Source of the DNA: Muricea muricata | Taxonomy: Eukaryota > Cnidaria > Anthozoa > Malacalcyonacea > Plexauridae | Length of the DNA stretch: 64,000 nucleotides | NCBI GenBank assembly: GCA_963855995.1 | Contig: OY979731.1 | Coordinates: 3,598,942 to 3,662,941, forward strand | Direction of reading: 5' to 3' | In this document: positions 12,716-25,425 of the stretch, piece after piece | Layout: each line of letters starts with the position of its first letter | How positions within the stretch are numbered: the stretch's first letter is position 1 | Made by a program: the position numbers and the translations under genes | Notes under the pieces: generated by a model | Told to the model about the DNA's origin: nothing | The model's input: only the letters and a program-made list of their open reading frames with translations | Databases searched by the model: none

Positions 12716-13186
12716 GATTATAAACACGATTATAAACAACGCAGTGAATGTCGTGTTTCCACTATTCCTTTGAAACTTCATGTTTCCACTTTAATATGTT
12801 CCTAGCTACCTTCAGCAATTTAGAATTTTTATTAAAATAGCTGAATTTCTTCTTGACACAACACATTAAAACGCCATAATTTGTAGGACTACTTATTTTC
12901 TGTATGATGTTAGTGGTAATTATAGTATTATACATTTTGATTTTGTTTTATCGCAAGTATCAATAACAGTTGAAAATTATCAAAAATCGAACCCAAGTCC
13001 CCGGCTGTCCGCAGAACAAGCATCACGTGAGTTGCTTGAAATTTGCATAGACGCCGTCGCCACACGTTTAATCCTTGAATTGTAGAACACTTTCTATAGC
13101 TTTTATTTTGTGAAATTGTTTTTATGATAAGAAATAATATGGCCCATCACTAGGGCTGTACTGACAGTGCACGTTTTAAGCCACAA
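12716..13186. other. intergenic; displaced 5' flank of the BEN gene
   Basis: Before the foldback insertion, this stretch lay directly upstream of the BEN start codon, judging by the target duplication. It may hold the original promoter. No recognisable motif beyond AT-rich sequence. Confidence 0.4.
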
Positions 13187-13333
13187 ATGTCTTGCCGAGG
13201 GCCTTATAAACGCTACGAGTATGATCCAGCTGTGTCTGTTCCAAAACGGACGTTCTAAAGAAGAAAACGTCAACATAAGGAGATTGAAGCGACTATGAAT
13301 GCTGCCAATGTCAGTGACAACGATTGTAACATG
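13187..13333 (+). pseudogene. possible broken first exon of an unrecognised gene
   Basis: From ATG at 13187 the frame reads MSCRGPYKRYEYDPAVSVPK, then RTF, an in-frame TAA, and a further basic segment (RRKRQHKEIEATMNAAN). It ends at a plausible donor (ATG|GTACGG). The wording has the look of a conserved N-terminus, but I cannot name the family. A small possible exon at 16575-16638 (TTTGCAG acceptor, GTGAGT donor, frame DAGQQVGSSCHILQFKGKKV) may be the next one, with the 2.36-kb element in between. Low confidence. Confidence 0.3.
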
Positions 13334-14259
13334 GTACGGTAACAGATATATATTTATGTTTAAACTTTAGCTCATATATATAAATTTGGTATGACATAAA
13401 ATATAACCAAAGATTTTTATAATATTAATCTAAAATTTATAAGATTAATATAAAATTATGGTTAATATTTTATCTTTATAAAGCATGTTTCAACGACAGC
13501 TATTATAGGTCTGTGTTACAGTGCCATCGCTGTCATGTTTGACATGCTAATGTCACTAAGGCGTAGCATCGCCAGTTCTACGCTTTGTTCCTCTGCTATC
13601 TGGCCAACTATGCATTTCTCATGTTTACTATGCAGGTTCTGGCCAGTCAGTTGCATTTTCTGGCCAATACAAATGCTGAATTACGTGTTCCAGACTTATT
13701 CTGTTCAGTCAATTGCATGAAAAATGGGTAAAATTTTACATTGCTGAGTGGTGCTACTGTTCATTCTCTATACTGTGGTGAATAGTGAAAGCATCACCAC
13801 CAGTTTGTTCAAATGTTGAGTGCAGGTCCTTTTGTCTTCTTGAAAAATCTGAATTGCTTTTTCACTTTTCTAGTTTTTTTGTATGTTTTGCTCAAGCAAA
13901 TTCAAATTATTGGGGAGGTGCTGGGCGAGGAATCAAAATTAATTGTTTTGGAAAGTTATTAACAATGATGTCTCGGTCTGATTTAATAACTTTTCATGGT
14001 GCTTTGAAACTATTCAAAACCAAATTCTATTTTATAATGAGACAGGTTTGCACTGTAAAAACTGATAGGTTAAAATAAACTATTTCTAATGGTTAAAACC
14101 ATTATTAATAGGTTGTTTTAACTAATTGAATAGGTTAGAACCAATATAAATAGGTTAAAATAACGTATTTCTAAAGGTTAAAACCATTATCAATAGGTTG
14201 TTTTAACTAATTGAATAGGTTACAACCAATATAAATAGGTTAAAATAACCTATCTTTTT

Positions 14260-14707
14260 TTGTCAATCGGTGTACCCTTTATAAATAGGTTAAAGTAACC
14301 TAATTTATTTGGTCACTGTTAGAGATTTGCCCTAACCTATTATAATTATTCAGTGAACTGTGCGATCGACTGTAATCAATAAAATAGAAATAGGTGTTTT
14401 GATTACAGTTGCAATGAAATCAGTTGTTATATAATTTGGTGAAATAAACAATTGTTACCATTTTTTGTGTCAATTGGTGTACCCTTTATAAATAGGTTAA
14501 AGTAACCTAATTTATTTGGTCTGTGTTAGAGATTGGCCCTAACCAATAAAAATAGGTTATTATAATCAATGTAAAAAAGGGTAAAATAATCTATTATAAT
14601 TATTCAGTGAACTGTGCGATCGACTGTAATCAATAAAATAGAAATAGGTGTTTTGATTACAGTTGCAATGAAATCAGTAGTTGTATAATTTGGTGAAATA
14701 AATTATT
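14260..14707. repeat. about 200-240 bp direct duplication within the 14051-16414 element
   Basis: The block that starts GTCAATCGGTGTACCC at about 14260 and contains TGTGCGATCGACTGTAATCA is repeated from about 14468. The second copy has an extra stretch of about 50 bp. Confidence 0.75.
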
Positions 14708-15394
14708 GTTAGCATTATTATTTGGTCAAGTAAACTAATTGTTTATTAGAAATAGGGGCAATTGTGTTGTTTTGACCATTCCTATCACTCTTGTTGAGAA
14801 AATACAGGGTGTATAAAAAAGTACAAAAGGCTTCTGAAATTCCAATCAGCCACAGCATATAATACAAATTTTACAGGGAAATTAATAACATTATATAACT
14901 CCCATGCATATATACAAGACCTTCTGTTTTAGCAAAGTGTGCAGAGCTATAAAATGAATACAACGGCTTGCAGATAACTTGAATTTTTAAGGACTACATA
15001 TACTTTTTTCTCACACCTCCTTTAGATACAAGACATTAACCAATTGAAATGAAGTATGTGCTGAATAGGCAAATCAATAGGAAAAATAATCATTAATAAA
15101 TCTATTATAATTTGAATTATGTTAATTAATTATATAAGTTAACAAATATGAATTAAAATAACCATATTGTAAATGCACTCTGTCATTCCTATGTTATAGT
15201 GCCATAAAGATCATTATTATAACTGTAACTGTAACTGCTATAATATATATATACACCAAAACAGCTTAATAATTACACAACATTTATGTTTGCAATTAAT
15301 TACAACATTATAGGTTGACCTGATATTAAAGGTAACTGACAGAGTAACAAAGTAAACTTAATTATTTAACCTACACACATATAGAGGTACAGGG

Positions 15395-15620
15395 GAATTC
15401 TTGGGTTTCATGTGACATCATAAATTTCAGTGAGAGTCAACCCTCAATCGGGACATAGTGATCAGATTAAATTAAATGTTCATGCTATGTTGACCTTGTG
15501 TTTGGTAGCAAGAACATGCAATTTCATACCATTTGCTCATTTTAGTACAGCAATCAGTACAACTGACATTAACCCACACCCAGATTCACTGCATAATAGT
15601 GTAGTGAAACCCAAGAATTC
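15395..15620. mobile_element. small inverted-repeat element (GAATTCTTGGGTTTCA ends)
   Basis: GAATTCTTGGGTTTCA at 15395 is matched by its complement ending at 15620. The interior shows no coding sequence. It is nested in the 14051-16414 element. A smaller 77-bp hairpin lies nearby at about 15994-16070. Confidence 0.55.
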
Positions 15621-16414
15621 AGGTCAGCATTTCAAGTATGTCCTACTTTAGAACTATATCCTCAGAGATATAGACCAGTTATTTTTCCAATTTTTGTATG
15701 TGCACCACACATTTCATGAAACACACAAGCATGAAATACATGTCACAGGCTATAAATCCTCAACTGGAACCATGCACCAAGCCCAGGAAAGGTGGCCCTA
15801 ATCTTCACAATGTTATGGAGAATTTGGCTCCTAAAGGGTTATTACAGGGGGAGGCTTGTTTAAAGAGGGATATTGGTCTTGTATATAGAGGATTTACTAT
15901 TACATTCAATTTTTGTAGTAACAATATTCAGCTTCTAATTATGGAAGGAGACTTGAATGTCAAGTTGATATGTAGTTCAAACCCCTTTTACATGACAAAA
16001 TTTTCTTTGACAAATTCTTAATGTCAAATGTCTTTTTGAGATAAGAAATTTGTCAAAGAAAATTTTGTTGTGTAAAATAGGCTGTAATGTGCTATATAAG
16101 TTAATATCAACATTCTTAACACTTTGGAACTCTGCATCTTGGAGCAATATAGACAACCCCATCAGCTGCATTTGACAACTTTACTTCATGTGCAGGCATG
16201 TAGTGCTTGAATTTAATTTGCTGCAGCACAATACTGCATTCACGTTGTGGTTTACAAACTTCAAATGCGTGATAATGGGTGGTAAACTGTCTTGATACAT
16301 ATATTTCCTTAATACAAAGTACACTTCCCTTGAACCAATCTTAATCGGGTTGTTTTGAACCAACTCAAATAACCTATTTTTTTTAGTTATTTTAACCTAT
16401 CAGTTTTTACAGTG

Positions 16415-17644
16415 TGGAGCATTGAAATTTCAAAAAAGTTCTAAAAATTAAACAGATGTTACTTTGATGTTTACATATAGCTTGGCCAATTCTCGAAATG
16501 AACTGTTTCCAAATCACTTTCAACTTTGCACAATGAGAAAATACGTTTACTAATTTAGTGCTGTATATTTGCAGAGATGCTGGTCAACAGGTTGGCAGTT
16601 CGTGTCATATTCTACAGTTCAAAGGCAAGAAAGTTATGGTGAGTAAGACATTAAGCCTGGAACTCACTGCAACACATTGTTGCAGCAAATTGCTTTTATT
16701 GTACCGTGAAATTGCAAGTTCACTGCGTCAGTACAGTACGTCACAGCAACAAGTTTCTTCGTGTGTTTCACTGGTGAATTTGAATGTAAATTCTTACTGT
16801 CATGACCAGGGGTGGATCTGGGCAAATTTCTGACCGGTGCATCAATCAGAAATTTAAAATAACAATTGACGCCGAAGGCGACACCGAGCGTCAGAGGCGC
16901 GAGACAGTTAGGGGGGGGGGGTGTCCGGGGAAGATTTTTAAATCTAGAGCCTCGGAAACGCAATTTCCTGCATTTTGAGAGCAATACTAAACTCAAAACA
17001 ATGCTTAAAAATAAAGGATTTTTATAAATACTTCTGATTTGCAGATACATTGATAAATCTCTTTAAAACTTAAAATATATAAAATTTATGTTTTTGTAAT
17101 GCTTACCGTACCTAATGCACATTGTAGGATTCAATATACTCACAGTTTTCGGCATGAATGTCACCATTTGGAGCACCTTTAATACTTTAATATTGAAAAG
17201 TAAGCGCATGACAATTTTCTTTCTGTGTAAAACAGCATAGGACTGATCAAGCACCACCTTCCATATTCAGAATTAAGAAGAACCATTATTCGGAAATTAC
17301 ATGATTTAAAAGGTTGATTATCAAAGGTAAATAATATCCCAACGACGGCAGGGTGAGACGAGCTAAAATTGATAGTAAATACTGTTCCAACAGCGGCAGG
17401 GTAAGACGAGGTTAATATTGACATGCGCAGTAAATAATAGGGAGCTTTAGCAGCGACTACTAGTACGATTACAAGTACGAGACTTGATGGCGTTTGCAAA
17501 AGTCGTAGTCGTTGTCGTTTCTGTTCTAATGTTCCTTTAACAGTAAAACAAACGACGAGAAATAAAGTTTCCACAAACTACATTTTATGTAACCGAAAAC
17601 CCCTCACAAAATTAGCTGTTTTTACGAAGAACAATGTGCGAATG
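16415..17644. other. intergenic with dispersed-repeat fragments
   Basis: It contains a GGGTGGATCTGGGCAAATTTCTGACCGG-type repeat fragment at about 16808, a G homopolymer at 16912, and a GGGAGCTTTAGCAGCGACTAC-like repeat end at about 17441, whose complement-like partner lies near 18450-18540. The candidate exon at 16575-16638 is discussed with the 13187 entry. Confidence 0.4.
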
Positions 17645-18053
17645 GACAATTTGCATGTTAGACTAACTTTCAGTCTAGCCAAGACAAACAAAATCTTTTA
17701 CCACAGTTAAAAAGAGCATCCTAAAATTAGTAGAATTGCCAAGTTTGGTGGCGAAATGTTGTAAAGCATGGAAAATATGGCGTCGCAAAGTTTGCAAATT
17801 TGTATACATTTGTATTACGCGAGGAAAAGTTACCACTTTTCAGCTAAAATTGTATCGAAAGTGGTAACTTTTTCCTCGCGTAATACAAATGTATACGAAT
17901 TTGCGAACTTTACGAGGCCATATTTTCCATGTTTTACAACATTTCGCCGCCAAACTTGGCAATTTTATTAATTTTAGGATGCTCTTTTTAACTATAGTAA
18001 AAGGTTTTGTTCGTCTTGCCTAGATTGAAAGTTAGTCTAACATGCAAATCGTC
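17645..18053. mobile_element. 409-bp palindromic element
   Basis: The arms of about 195 bp are reverse complements. The outer ends read GACAATTTGCATGTTAGACT and its near complement, and the centre is at about 17849. No coding sequence. It is probably nested in a larger repeat (17441-18545). Confidence 0.75.
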
Positions 18054-18653
18054 TATTAATTTCAAATAAATTTTGAATAAATAGTGTTAAAAACAATTAA
18101 AAAAACCAGATAATATTTATAATTTGGTCGCAACTCCACTTTTATTTAAATGCTGTAGATTTCAGAACTTAGCTGAAGTTTTAACTTTTCTAGGATATAT
18201 TCTTCATAACATAGTAAATCACTAAGCCGTATATCACACAGAAGCTACAATTTCGCGATGTAGTTCGCAATGTTTGTGGACATATGATGTATCCAGGATA
18301 GCTAATTTAGTGACAACGTGCAGCTCAAAATTTCCCGTTGTAACGTACGCTACCGCTTGAAAAAAGGCGCAGGATAAACGTCTAAGGCTGTGATAAATAT
18401 TTCCACAAATTACTCTTGAAGATAAGCAACGTAAACTAACTCTCAAAAGTATTTAAAAAGTCGTAGTGATGACGACAAGATTTCTGCAAAATGTCGTACT
18501 CAAATGAGTGACGGCTACGACTTTTTCTTTTCAGTACGAGATGGCGTAAGCATATGACGTGCGCTTGGCGCAAGAATTGTCCACATAATTATAAGTTCAA
18601 CTTCTTGAACAAGATTTTTTGTAAAGTTGTCATGTGTTTTACAAGGTGAAATA

Positions 18654-19458
18654 CAGGGTGTATAAAAAAAAACGGAGTCCATGTTTTGTGTCTAATTTTT
18701 TCTAAATTACTGAAGCTTATAAAACAATTTTGGACTTGTTTTAAACCACGTTCTTTTCTCTTTCGAACAAGCCGTAATTCGTATTTTTACTCCGCGTAGC
18801 GTACGTGCTATGACAAATTTAGTAAAAGCTATCGATTTGAGTTGCCCTCCAATTATGCAAATTCACTATGTGTTTCGTGGTCGCCAGTTAAATTTTTAAT
18901 TTTTTCGCTTATTACATAAGTGGTATTTCTGTTAAACTTAATAAAACTTGTTATAAAGCTTTACAGAAGATAACGGACCGTTAACGTGCACTACGAACGG
19001 ATAGTTCAAGCTTGTATCGACTTCATGAATATCAACATTATGCAATTTCGACAACATTGTGCACGCGCGGATAAACAAAACGCTAATTTCGATCATTATT
19101 TTGGCATAAATCTAAGGTTTTTGTTGATGTAAACGGTCCGTTATCTTCTGTAAAGCTTCATAACAAGTTTTATTAAGTTTAACAGAAATACCATTTATGT
19201 AATAAGCGAAAAAATTAAAGATTTAACTGGCGACCATGAAAGACATAGTGATTTGCATAACTGGAGGGCATCTCAAATCGATAGCTTTTACTAAATCTGT
19301 CATAGCACGTACGTTACGCGGAGTAACAATACGAATTACGGCTTGTTCGAAAGGGAAAAGAACGTGGTTTAAAACAAGTCCAAAATTGTTCTATAAGCTT
19401 CAGTAATTTAGAAATAATTAGACACAAAACATGGACTCCGTTTTTTTTATACACCCTG
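18654..19458. mobile_element. 805-bp foldback element (CAGGGTGTATAAAAAA ends, TA target)
   Basis: The outer ends CAGGGTGTATAAAAAAAA and complement are flanked by TA on both sides (18652-18653, 19459-19460). The arms of about 390 bp match over their full length. The same terminal phrase occurs alone at about 14805. The right end interrupts the OTU-domain remnant that follows, so the insertion is younger than that gene copy. Confidence 0.87.
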
Positions 19459-19460
19459 TA

Positions 19461-19968
19461 GTTCTATTTGGAAACTGAGAATACTTTGTCTTCTGCCCCA
19501 ACTTTTCTGGAAAAACTGAAATTACATTCGTTCCAATGACTGATGACAAGGGAAATATACTGTACACATTAAAGAAAAGAAGTTTCATTAGTAGCATATT
19601 GTATAGCCTCATGTTTGACAACTGTCACCCTGCTGCTGGAGTTTTTCCTGTTGTACCCTTCATCAAGTGCAGAATCAGAGGATGCTGCAGAAAAAGCAGT
19701 ATTTTCAGACTTGAAAATATGTGATTTTTGTTTGACGTAGGGAAGGAAACACAAAGAATTCCTGGTTTTCATAAAGCTCAATGCTTGTCAAATATCTCAG
19801 CAAATCACAAAGATCTTCTCTGCCACAAATCAACTTAGAACAGGCTCTGTACAGGCAATTTCCATCTCTCGTAGCTCTATATAACTTGAGAGTAACAAGA
19901 GTTAAATCAAGGAAGAGTTGTGTAAGTTCACTGTGTATCTGGTATGTATACACCTGTCCAACAAGCAC
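19461..19968 (-). pseudogene. OTU-like cysteine protease fragment
   Basis: Read on the minus strand from 19968, the frame gives LKLYRATRDGNCLYRACS (about 19883 down), which is the OTU catalytic Asp/Cys block. CGREDLCDLLRYLTSIELYE follows. After a frame change near 19745 the family continues with SSSRVTVVKHEAIQYATNE and then, in another frame, PLSSVIGTNVISVFPEK, ending at the foldback insertion. OTU proteins are deubiquitinases, and related copies are common inside cnidarian repeats. No catalytic His part was found. Two frame breaks and truncation by the 18654-19458 element make it non-functional. Confidence 0.72.
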
Positions 19969-19984
19969 TTAAGCTTAGATACTT

Positions 19985-20927
19985 TGTCTTTCTAGCCTAG
20001 GCTAAGAGAAAATTGACTCTTTTGACCCCCCCCCCCCCCCCCCCCATGAATGTACTCGGGTCTGAATGGTGGAAAACTAGAAAAGCTTGGAGTTGTCTCA
20101 GTATATTGAGTATGCAGTTTATCAAGCATTTAATTACAATCAAATCAGCCTGGATGTGTGACATATAACTGATTATATCATATGTCGCACAAAAATGTCG
20201 ACTTAAGGACAGGTAGTATCCTCGCAAATTATGCTAATTACTTACTAATAATATTAATTTAATAATATTAATATATAGATATGTTAGTACACAGGTATTA
20301 GATGTGCAATTGCACATACGATTTAATTTAATACTGTAATATACAGGACACTTTATACTTTATATCTCGATTCAACTACCCAAACAATAGATATTACACC
20401 TCAAATTTTAAAATATGCATGCTTACTTCAGAGCCCTCAACTCTCTAGACTACCACTTTTCAGCAATATGGGCTGGATTCAACAGCTCAGCCGAAACATC
20501 TCTTCCTCCTTTGCCTTTGGAGAATGGATTCCCAACTTTGGACGTCGCAATAAAATTGGTAACTCTCATCTCACAATCCGCTCGTATTTGTTTAATTTCC
20601 ATCGATTCCCCTTGTCGAAGCAAAGAGGAAAGATTGAAATCATTTGCATACCCTTTCTATTCGCCATATTAACTTCGTAAAGCGTGGGTGGCTTCGTAAA
20701 ACAATTGAATATGTATGGCGCATATATAATTTGTTTTCGTAGACTTGAGTATATAATTTGGTTTGGCAGATTGAAAGTGCACCGGTGAATCGGCCATCTG
20801 CATGAGTGCACCGGTCGGCGGCCAAATCTGCCGTGACGTAGGGCCATAAAGCAATAGTTTTGATGTCGTGACGGTAGATTCCGCGGAGAAAAGGACTCGG
20901 GATAGGTGCACTCACCACTGGTGCACT
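19985..20927. other. intergenic
   Basis: C homopolymer at 20026-20045, AT-rich stretch to about 20400. On the minus strand about 20655-20428 an open frame without ATG reads like protein (QIRADCEMRVTNFIATSK, then NPFSKGKGGRDVSAELLNPA), but I cannot assign it. An inverted partial copy of the following 27-bp repeat lies at about 20738-20770. Confidence 0.35.
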
Positions 20928-21008
20928 CAAATCTACCAAACCAAATTATATACTCAAATCTACCGAATCAAATTATATACTCAAATCTACCAAATCAAAT
21001 TATATATT
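20928..21008. repeat. 27-bp tandem repeat, three units
   Basis: The unit CAAATCTACCAAACCAAATT plus ATATACT is repeated with few changes. An inverted copy about 170 bp upstream makes a larger imperfect hairpin. Confidence 0.75.
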
Positions 21009-21123
21009 TTGATTATATATGCTGATTGTATATGCTATTTATTATTTTTTGAGATCAGTGTTATCGCTTTATTGTCGCGACATTATTAGCGAAAATAAGT
21101 CGTAAGATACCAAATAATACGAG

Positions 21124-24100
21124 GATTTAAGGTGGCTCCTTATAGTTTTATATCTGTGTAGCGGAGATTTCGCCCACGCGAGATATTTAGCAATGCAACA
21201 CGCGCGGGCTGGTGTCGCACGCGTGGCGGGCTTTTTAAAATTGCGGGAACAGCTCGCGCTAACAAAATATATGTATATTTTTTGTGATTTTTTACCTCGG
21301 CGAAATGGCAACTCTTTTAAAAAACATTTTCCGTCTGAAATATAGTACAGCTCATTTGTTTGCAATGTTACCTGTGTTAGGAAGGTTGTCTCCTGGTTTA
21401 CCAGAGAATGACAAAGAAACCTTGCACAATAATAACAAAACGCCGCCGAAAAATAGCTTTAGCGAGAGACTTGTGAACGGGCGTTTCGGACGACACTCAA
21501 AAAAGAAAGATTTTACCGCTAGGGACGAAGGAAAAAGAATATCGGCAGCAAAACGAAAGCTTGATTTTTGTACAGACACAGAAAACAGCCCCACGAAGCG
21601 ACAAACACGAAGCTCGGCGGTATGTAAATGTTTGTTTTGAAAGTTCAATTATTAGTAAAAATGTAACATTGTTTAGTGTAAAACCGACAAATTTTAACTA
21701 TAGATTGACTCCAATAAAATGCGTTTCTATCTCACGTTTATAGTTCAACACGAATTTTGGAACTCGTATAATTGACTTGGATGTTTTCAAAAACAGTATT
21801 GAGAGATGCATCAGTTGTAACTCAAGTAAAATGCACAACCCTGACAATTACAATGTACTTATATAACCATGAACACTTGGTCACAAAATTAAAACATAGT
21901 TACATAGCATAGTCAAATATAAAAATGTTTCAGAACATTTTTCTCATCAAGGGGAATGCATTTGTACTCTATCTAGTAACTTAGCAAACAAACTTTAAAA
22001 GGCTCCACATTTAATAAGAAAAACATTCTTTCATTAGACACAATAAAATACAAAGTAAGGCATATTATAGTCCAAGTTAAAAATCATGGTCTATTTTTCT
22101 TTTAGGTCCATTATCCTTGACCAAATGTAGAAAGGAACAACATTATGGCTTGGCAAGCACCTTTATGATTCAGTGTCCAACATGTGGTGATATTAATCAT
22201 GTTAAGACATCCAGGGAACATCGGACGGGCAAACGTGGACCAAAATCCTTTGATATCAATTCTCGCATTGTTCTTGGTTTTCTTCATGCAGTAATTGGCC
22301 AAACACACCTAAACAATTTGCTCGCGACCGCCAACATCCCTGGGTTGACAAACAACACATTCAAACATCGAGAACGAGAAGTCGGAGTTGCCATAGAGAA
22401 AGTTGCTAAAAAGAGTTGTAAACAAGCTTTAAATGATGAAAAAGTAATTGGCCTTAGTAATGGAATCCAACCAGATGAGAACAATGTATTACCGATTGCA
22501 TGCTCATTTGACATGGGATGGCAGAAGAGAGGGAAAGGGCACAATTCAAATACTGGTCATGCTGCAGTCATGAGTATGACATCTGGGAAAGTAATGGATT
22601 ACACCACCAGGGAAAAAACATGCAGATTTTGCGACTAAGCAAAGGCAAAAAACATAGCAGCCAAGCCTCATGATTGTCGAAAAGACCATTCAGCATCATC
22701 TAAGGGAATGGAGCCTGATTCAGCTGTAGAAATGTTTAACAATGCTCTGAAAGAAAACGTAAAATTCTCAACATACACTGGTGGTGATGATTCTACCACT
22801 GAGGCTCACATAAGGCAGAAAGTTTCATATGATGTTGAAAAACTAAGTGATGTTGTGCACACCAAAAGGTCAATAACAACCAGACTTTATAACTTGAGTC
22901 AACGAGGCAAATTTCAAAATAGTTCAGTCTCATCACAGAAAGTGATCAATTATTTGGTTAAATGTTTTTCCTATGGCATTGCTCAAAACAAGGGGAATCC
23001 CAAGAAAATTCAAAGTGCAAGCAGAAATGTCATACCACATGCATTGGGAAACATGGTCATTGTGACTCAACCTGGTGTCATTACAAGGAGGATCCGAGAA
23101 AATACAAACATAAGTCCCTTCCATATGGTAAGGATCTATATGGCGACAAGTTAGAAGCAGCTCTGCCACAAATATTTGATGAATACAGTACCGATATTGT
23201 AGCTGAAAAGTTAGCCCCTCTAACAAACTCACAACGTAATGAATCATTAAATGGCGTCATTGGGTCAAAGAATCCAAAAATACGATTTTACGGAGGAAGC
23301 GAAAGTAACGATTTTCGTGTAGCCTGTGGTGTTGCACAAACCAACTTAAGGTATGACTATATCAGCAAAACCTTGGAGGCTTTAAATACTGAGCCTGGAC
23401 GATTTTGTGAACAGTTTAATGAAAAGATGACCCAGAAACTAAATCATGATAAATCCAGAAAGTCGACTGTTGATTTTAAACGCAAAAGGTCACAAATGAA
23501 GTCTCGAACAATAGCAAGCACTTTACACAAAGAGGCAAAAGAAGGAATAACATATGAAACTTCAGTTGGCTTGAACCTTGATCCCAAAGCAAATGTCAAC
23601 ACCACATTAACCCCATCAAGTAGCATGAAGATTAATCTGCAAAGAGTGCCAGACAATGTTTTCAGGGAAATTGAAAATTTAGTTCCACCACACACTTCTC
23701 GTCCACAATCAGAAAAACTTCAGTTCAATGAAATGAAACATTATAATTTTGTGGTCTTTGACATTGAAACAAATGCCATGAGTAAATCAGCAGAAGTTTG
23801 CCAAATTGCAATGACAGATAAAACTGGTTCAAACACATTTTCCCAGTACATTTTACCAACAAAAGATAGAGAAATCCATGCTTCTAAAGTAAATAACCTC
23901 CAAGCTGTTAATGCAAACGGCCAAAGACTGCTTCTTAAAAGTGGACAAGTGCTACCTACTGTAGAATTACATGGAGCCTTAGACAGGTTTTTGACATTTG
24001 TATCTGACATAGTTGATCAAGCAAAAGCAAAAACACAGCAAGATGTACATACCATTCTCATAGGACATAATATTTCCTTATTTGACGCTCCAATTCTTTT

Positions 24101-25417
24101 ACGACACGCGGGAGAACAATTTGCATCACGCTTACAGTCGTTGGATGTCTGGTTTGCCGACTCAATCCCGTTATTTAAATATCTCACAAAATCCGAATAT
24201 CCTTTGCTAAAGAATGACGATGGTTCGTTCCCAAAAATCAACCAATCCTCTCTTTATCAAGCCTTGTTCAACGAATCCTTTTCTGCACACGATGCATTAG
24301 AGGATGTCATTGCACTCAAAAGAATCCTCTTTTCCTCGAAGTTAAAGTTGTCAACAAAATCTGTAGTTGAAAATTCATGTCCAGTAAACGTACGCCATGC
24401 AGTTGCAGACATGAAATATCTTGATCACCGCCATAGACTCGTGCAAACATTCCAAGGCAAACTATTCACGAGTGCATCCAACGCATCAGTTATATCTAAA
24501 GGAATAGTTGAAAAAATCGCCGGGAGTGGTTTGCCCTACAACGATCTTGAGAAAACGTATCGCAAATTCGGTCAAGACGGTTTATTTGCTTTGCTTTCGA
24601 AGCCACCATCGTCGGCAAGTGCTTCGCCTTCCACGACGACTCCAAGAGTGACCCGAACCGATCGAATCCTCACAGCGATCTTGCAGCATTTTAAAGATAC
24701 CGTTCAAATTACAACGTGACAAGTTAAAAAATGTGAGTACAATTGTAAAAATAGGTTAATTCTGGTATATTTGAGCAATATTATCGAGCATCTATCTTAG
24801 CAAATATATTTTTGCGCCAAACCGTTGAGCTCGTATCAGATGACTGTAAACAAATATGCACGCGAGATCCTGCGCGGGATGGTTGGTTTGTCCCGCGAGG
24901 AAATTGAAATCCTGATTATTGTGACGTCACATACATAAAAGTAAATGCATTTTTCTCGTGTTTCCTTCGGTAAATTTTTTTAAAACTTCGCACATTTTCT
25001 TGTAATCTCGAAGTGCGTAACATGAGTAGGTTTTAAAAAAATCGTACGAGCCAATTTTTTTCTATTCCCAAAACAGATCTTTCTGGCGATTAAAAAAGAA
25101 ATGCTTGTACGATTTTTTTAAAATACTATAATTTGAATGAATTAATTAATTATAAAATGAATGTGTGTAAAAGATAAGAAATTTTTACCGAAGAAAAGTT
25201 CGAAAATGTATCAAAATAGGTACAAAAAGACCATTTTTAAAATCACTTTGTTACCATGGCAACAGAGATATTTAACGATATATTTTATTTTTAGTAAATC
25301 GCGATATTTCAGCAGTTATGTGGCCGAGTTTTGTGATCGCACTTTGCAAGATGAGAAAATAATGAACTTTTGAACATGATTGTGTTCTACACAATCAAAA
25401 CTATAGGGAGCCACCTT
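21124..25417 (+). mobile_element. Mutator-like DNA transposon (4.3 kb)
   Basis: AAGGTGGCTCCTTATAGTTTT near the left end is mirrored by AAGGTGGCTCCCTATAGTTTT at the right end. The 8-bp sequence AATACGAG is duplicated on the two sides (21116-21123 and 25418-25425). An 8-bp duplication together with a Mutator-like transposase inside fits a Mutator-type element. Left of the shared TIR there are five extra bases (GATTT) after the duplication. Subterminal sequence is rich in GCGC and CGCGAG phrases. The transposase gene is now broken. Confidence 0.85.
21305..24719 (+). pseudogene. Mutator-like transposase fused to DEDDh (DnaQ/RNase T-like) exonuclease, broken
   Basis: Exon 1 (21305-21619) encodes a basic N-terminus. 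Exon 2 begins at 22106 after TTTTCTTTTAG. It shows a zinc-knuckle-like CPTCGDINHVKTSREHRTGK, then CSFDMGWQKRGKGHNSNTGH (part of the transposase core), CRFCD, and IRFYGGSESNDFRVACGV. From about 23741 follows a 3'-5' exonuclease: VVFDIETN (Exo I), ILIGHNISLFDAPIL (Exo II) and AHDALEDVIAL (Exo III), so all DEDDh residues are visible. Damage: an in-frame TAA at 22636-22638, and a one-base frame change near 23050 (before HGHCDSTWC). The exon 1/2 junction is also out of phase by one as I place it. The product would have moved the surrounding element; the exonuclease role is unknown. Confidence 0.85.
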
Positions 25418-25425
25418 AATACGAG

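Larger units (their letters stand above)
14051..16414. mobile_element. 2.36-kb non-coding element with 28-bp terminal inverted repeats
   Basis: It starts CACTGTAAAAACTGATAGGT and ends with its complement; the identity runs 28 bp (through TTAAAATAA). The left part is built from repeated AATAGGTTAAAATAACC-type phrases. No transposase is visible. No convincing target duplication was found, so the superfamily is open. Confidence 0.72.

Noticed and set aside
12359-12781. Open frame with repeated ARVRF/RANLT-type units
   Set aside because: Produced by the 15-bp minisatellite in a foldback arm; no start context, homologue or splice support.
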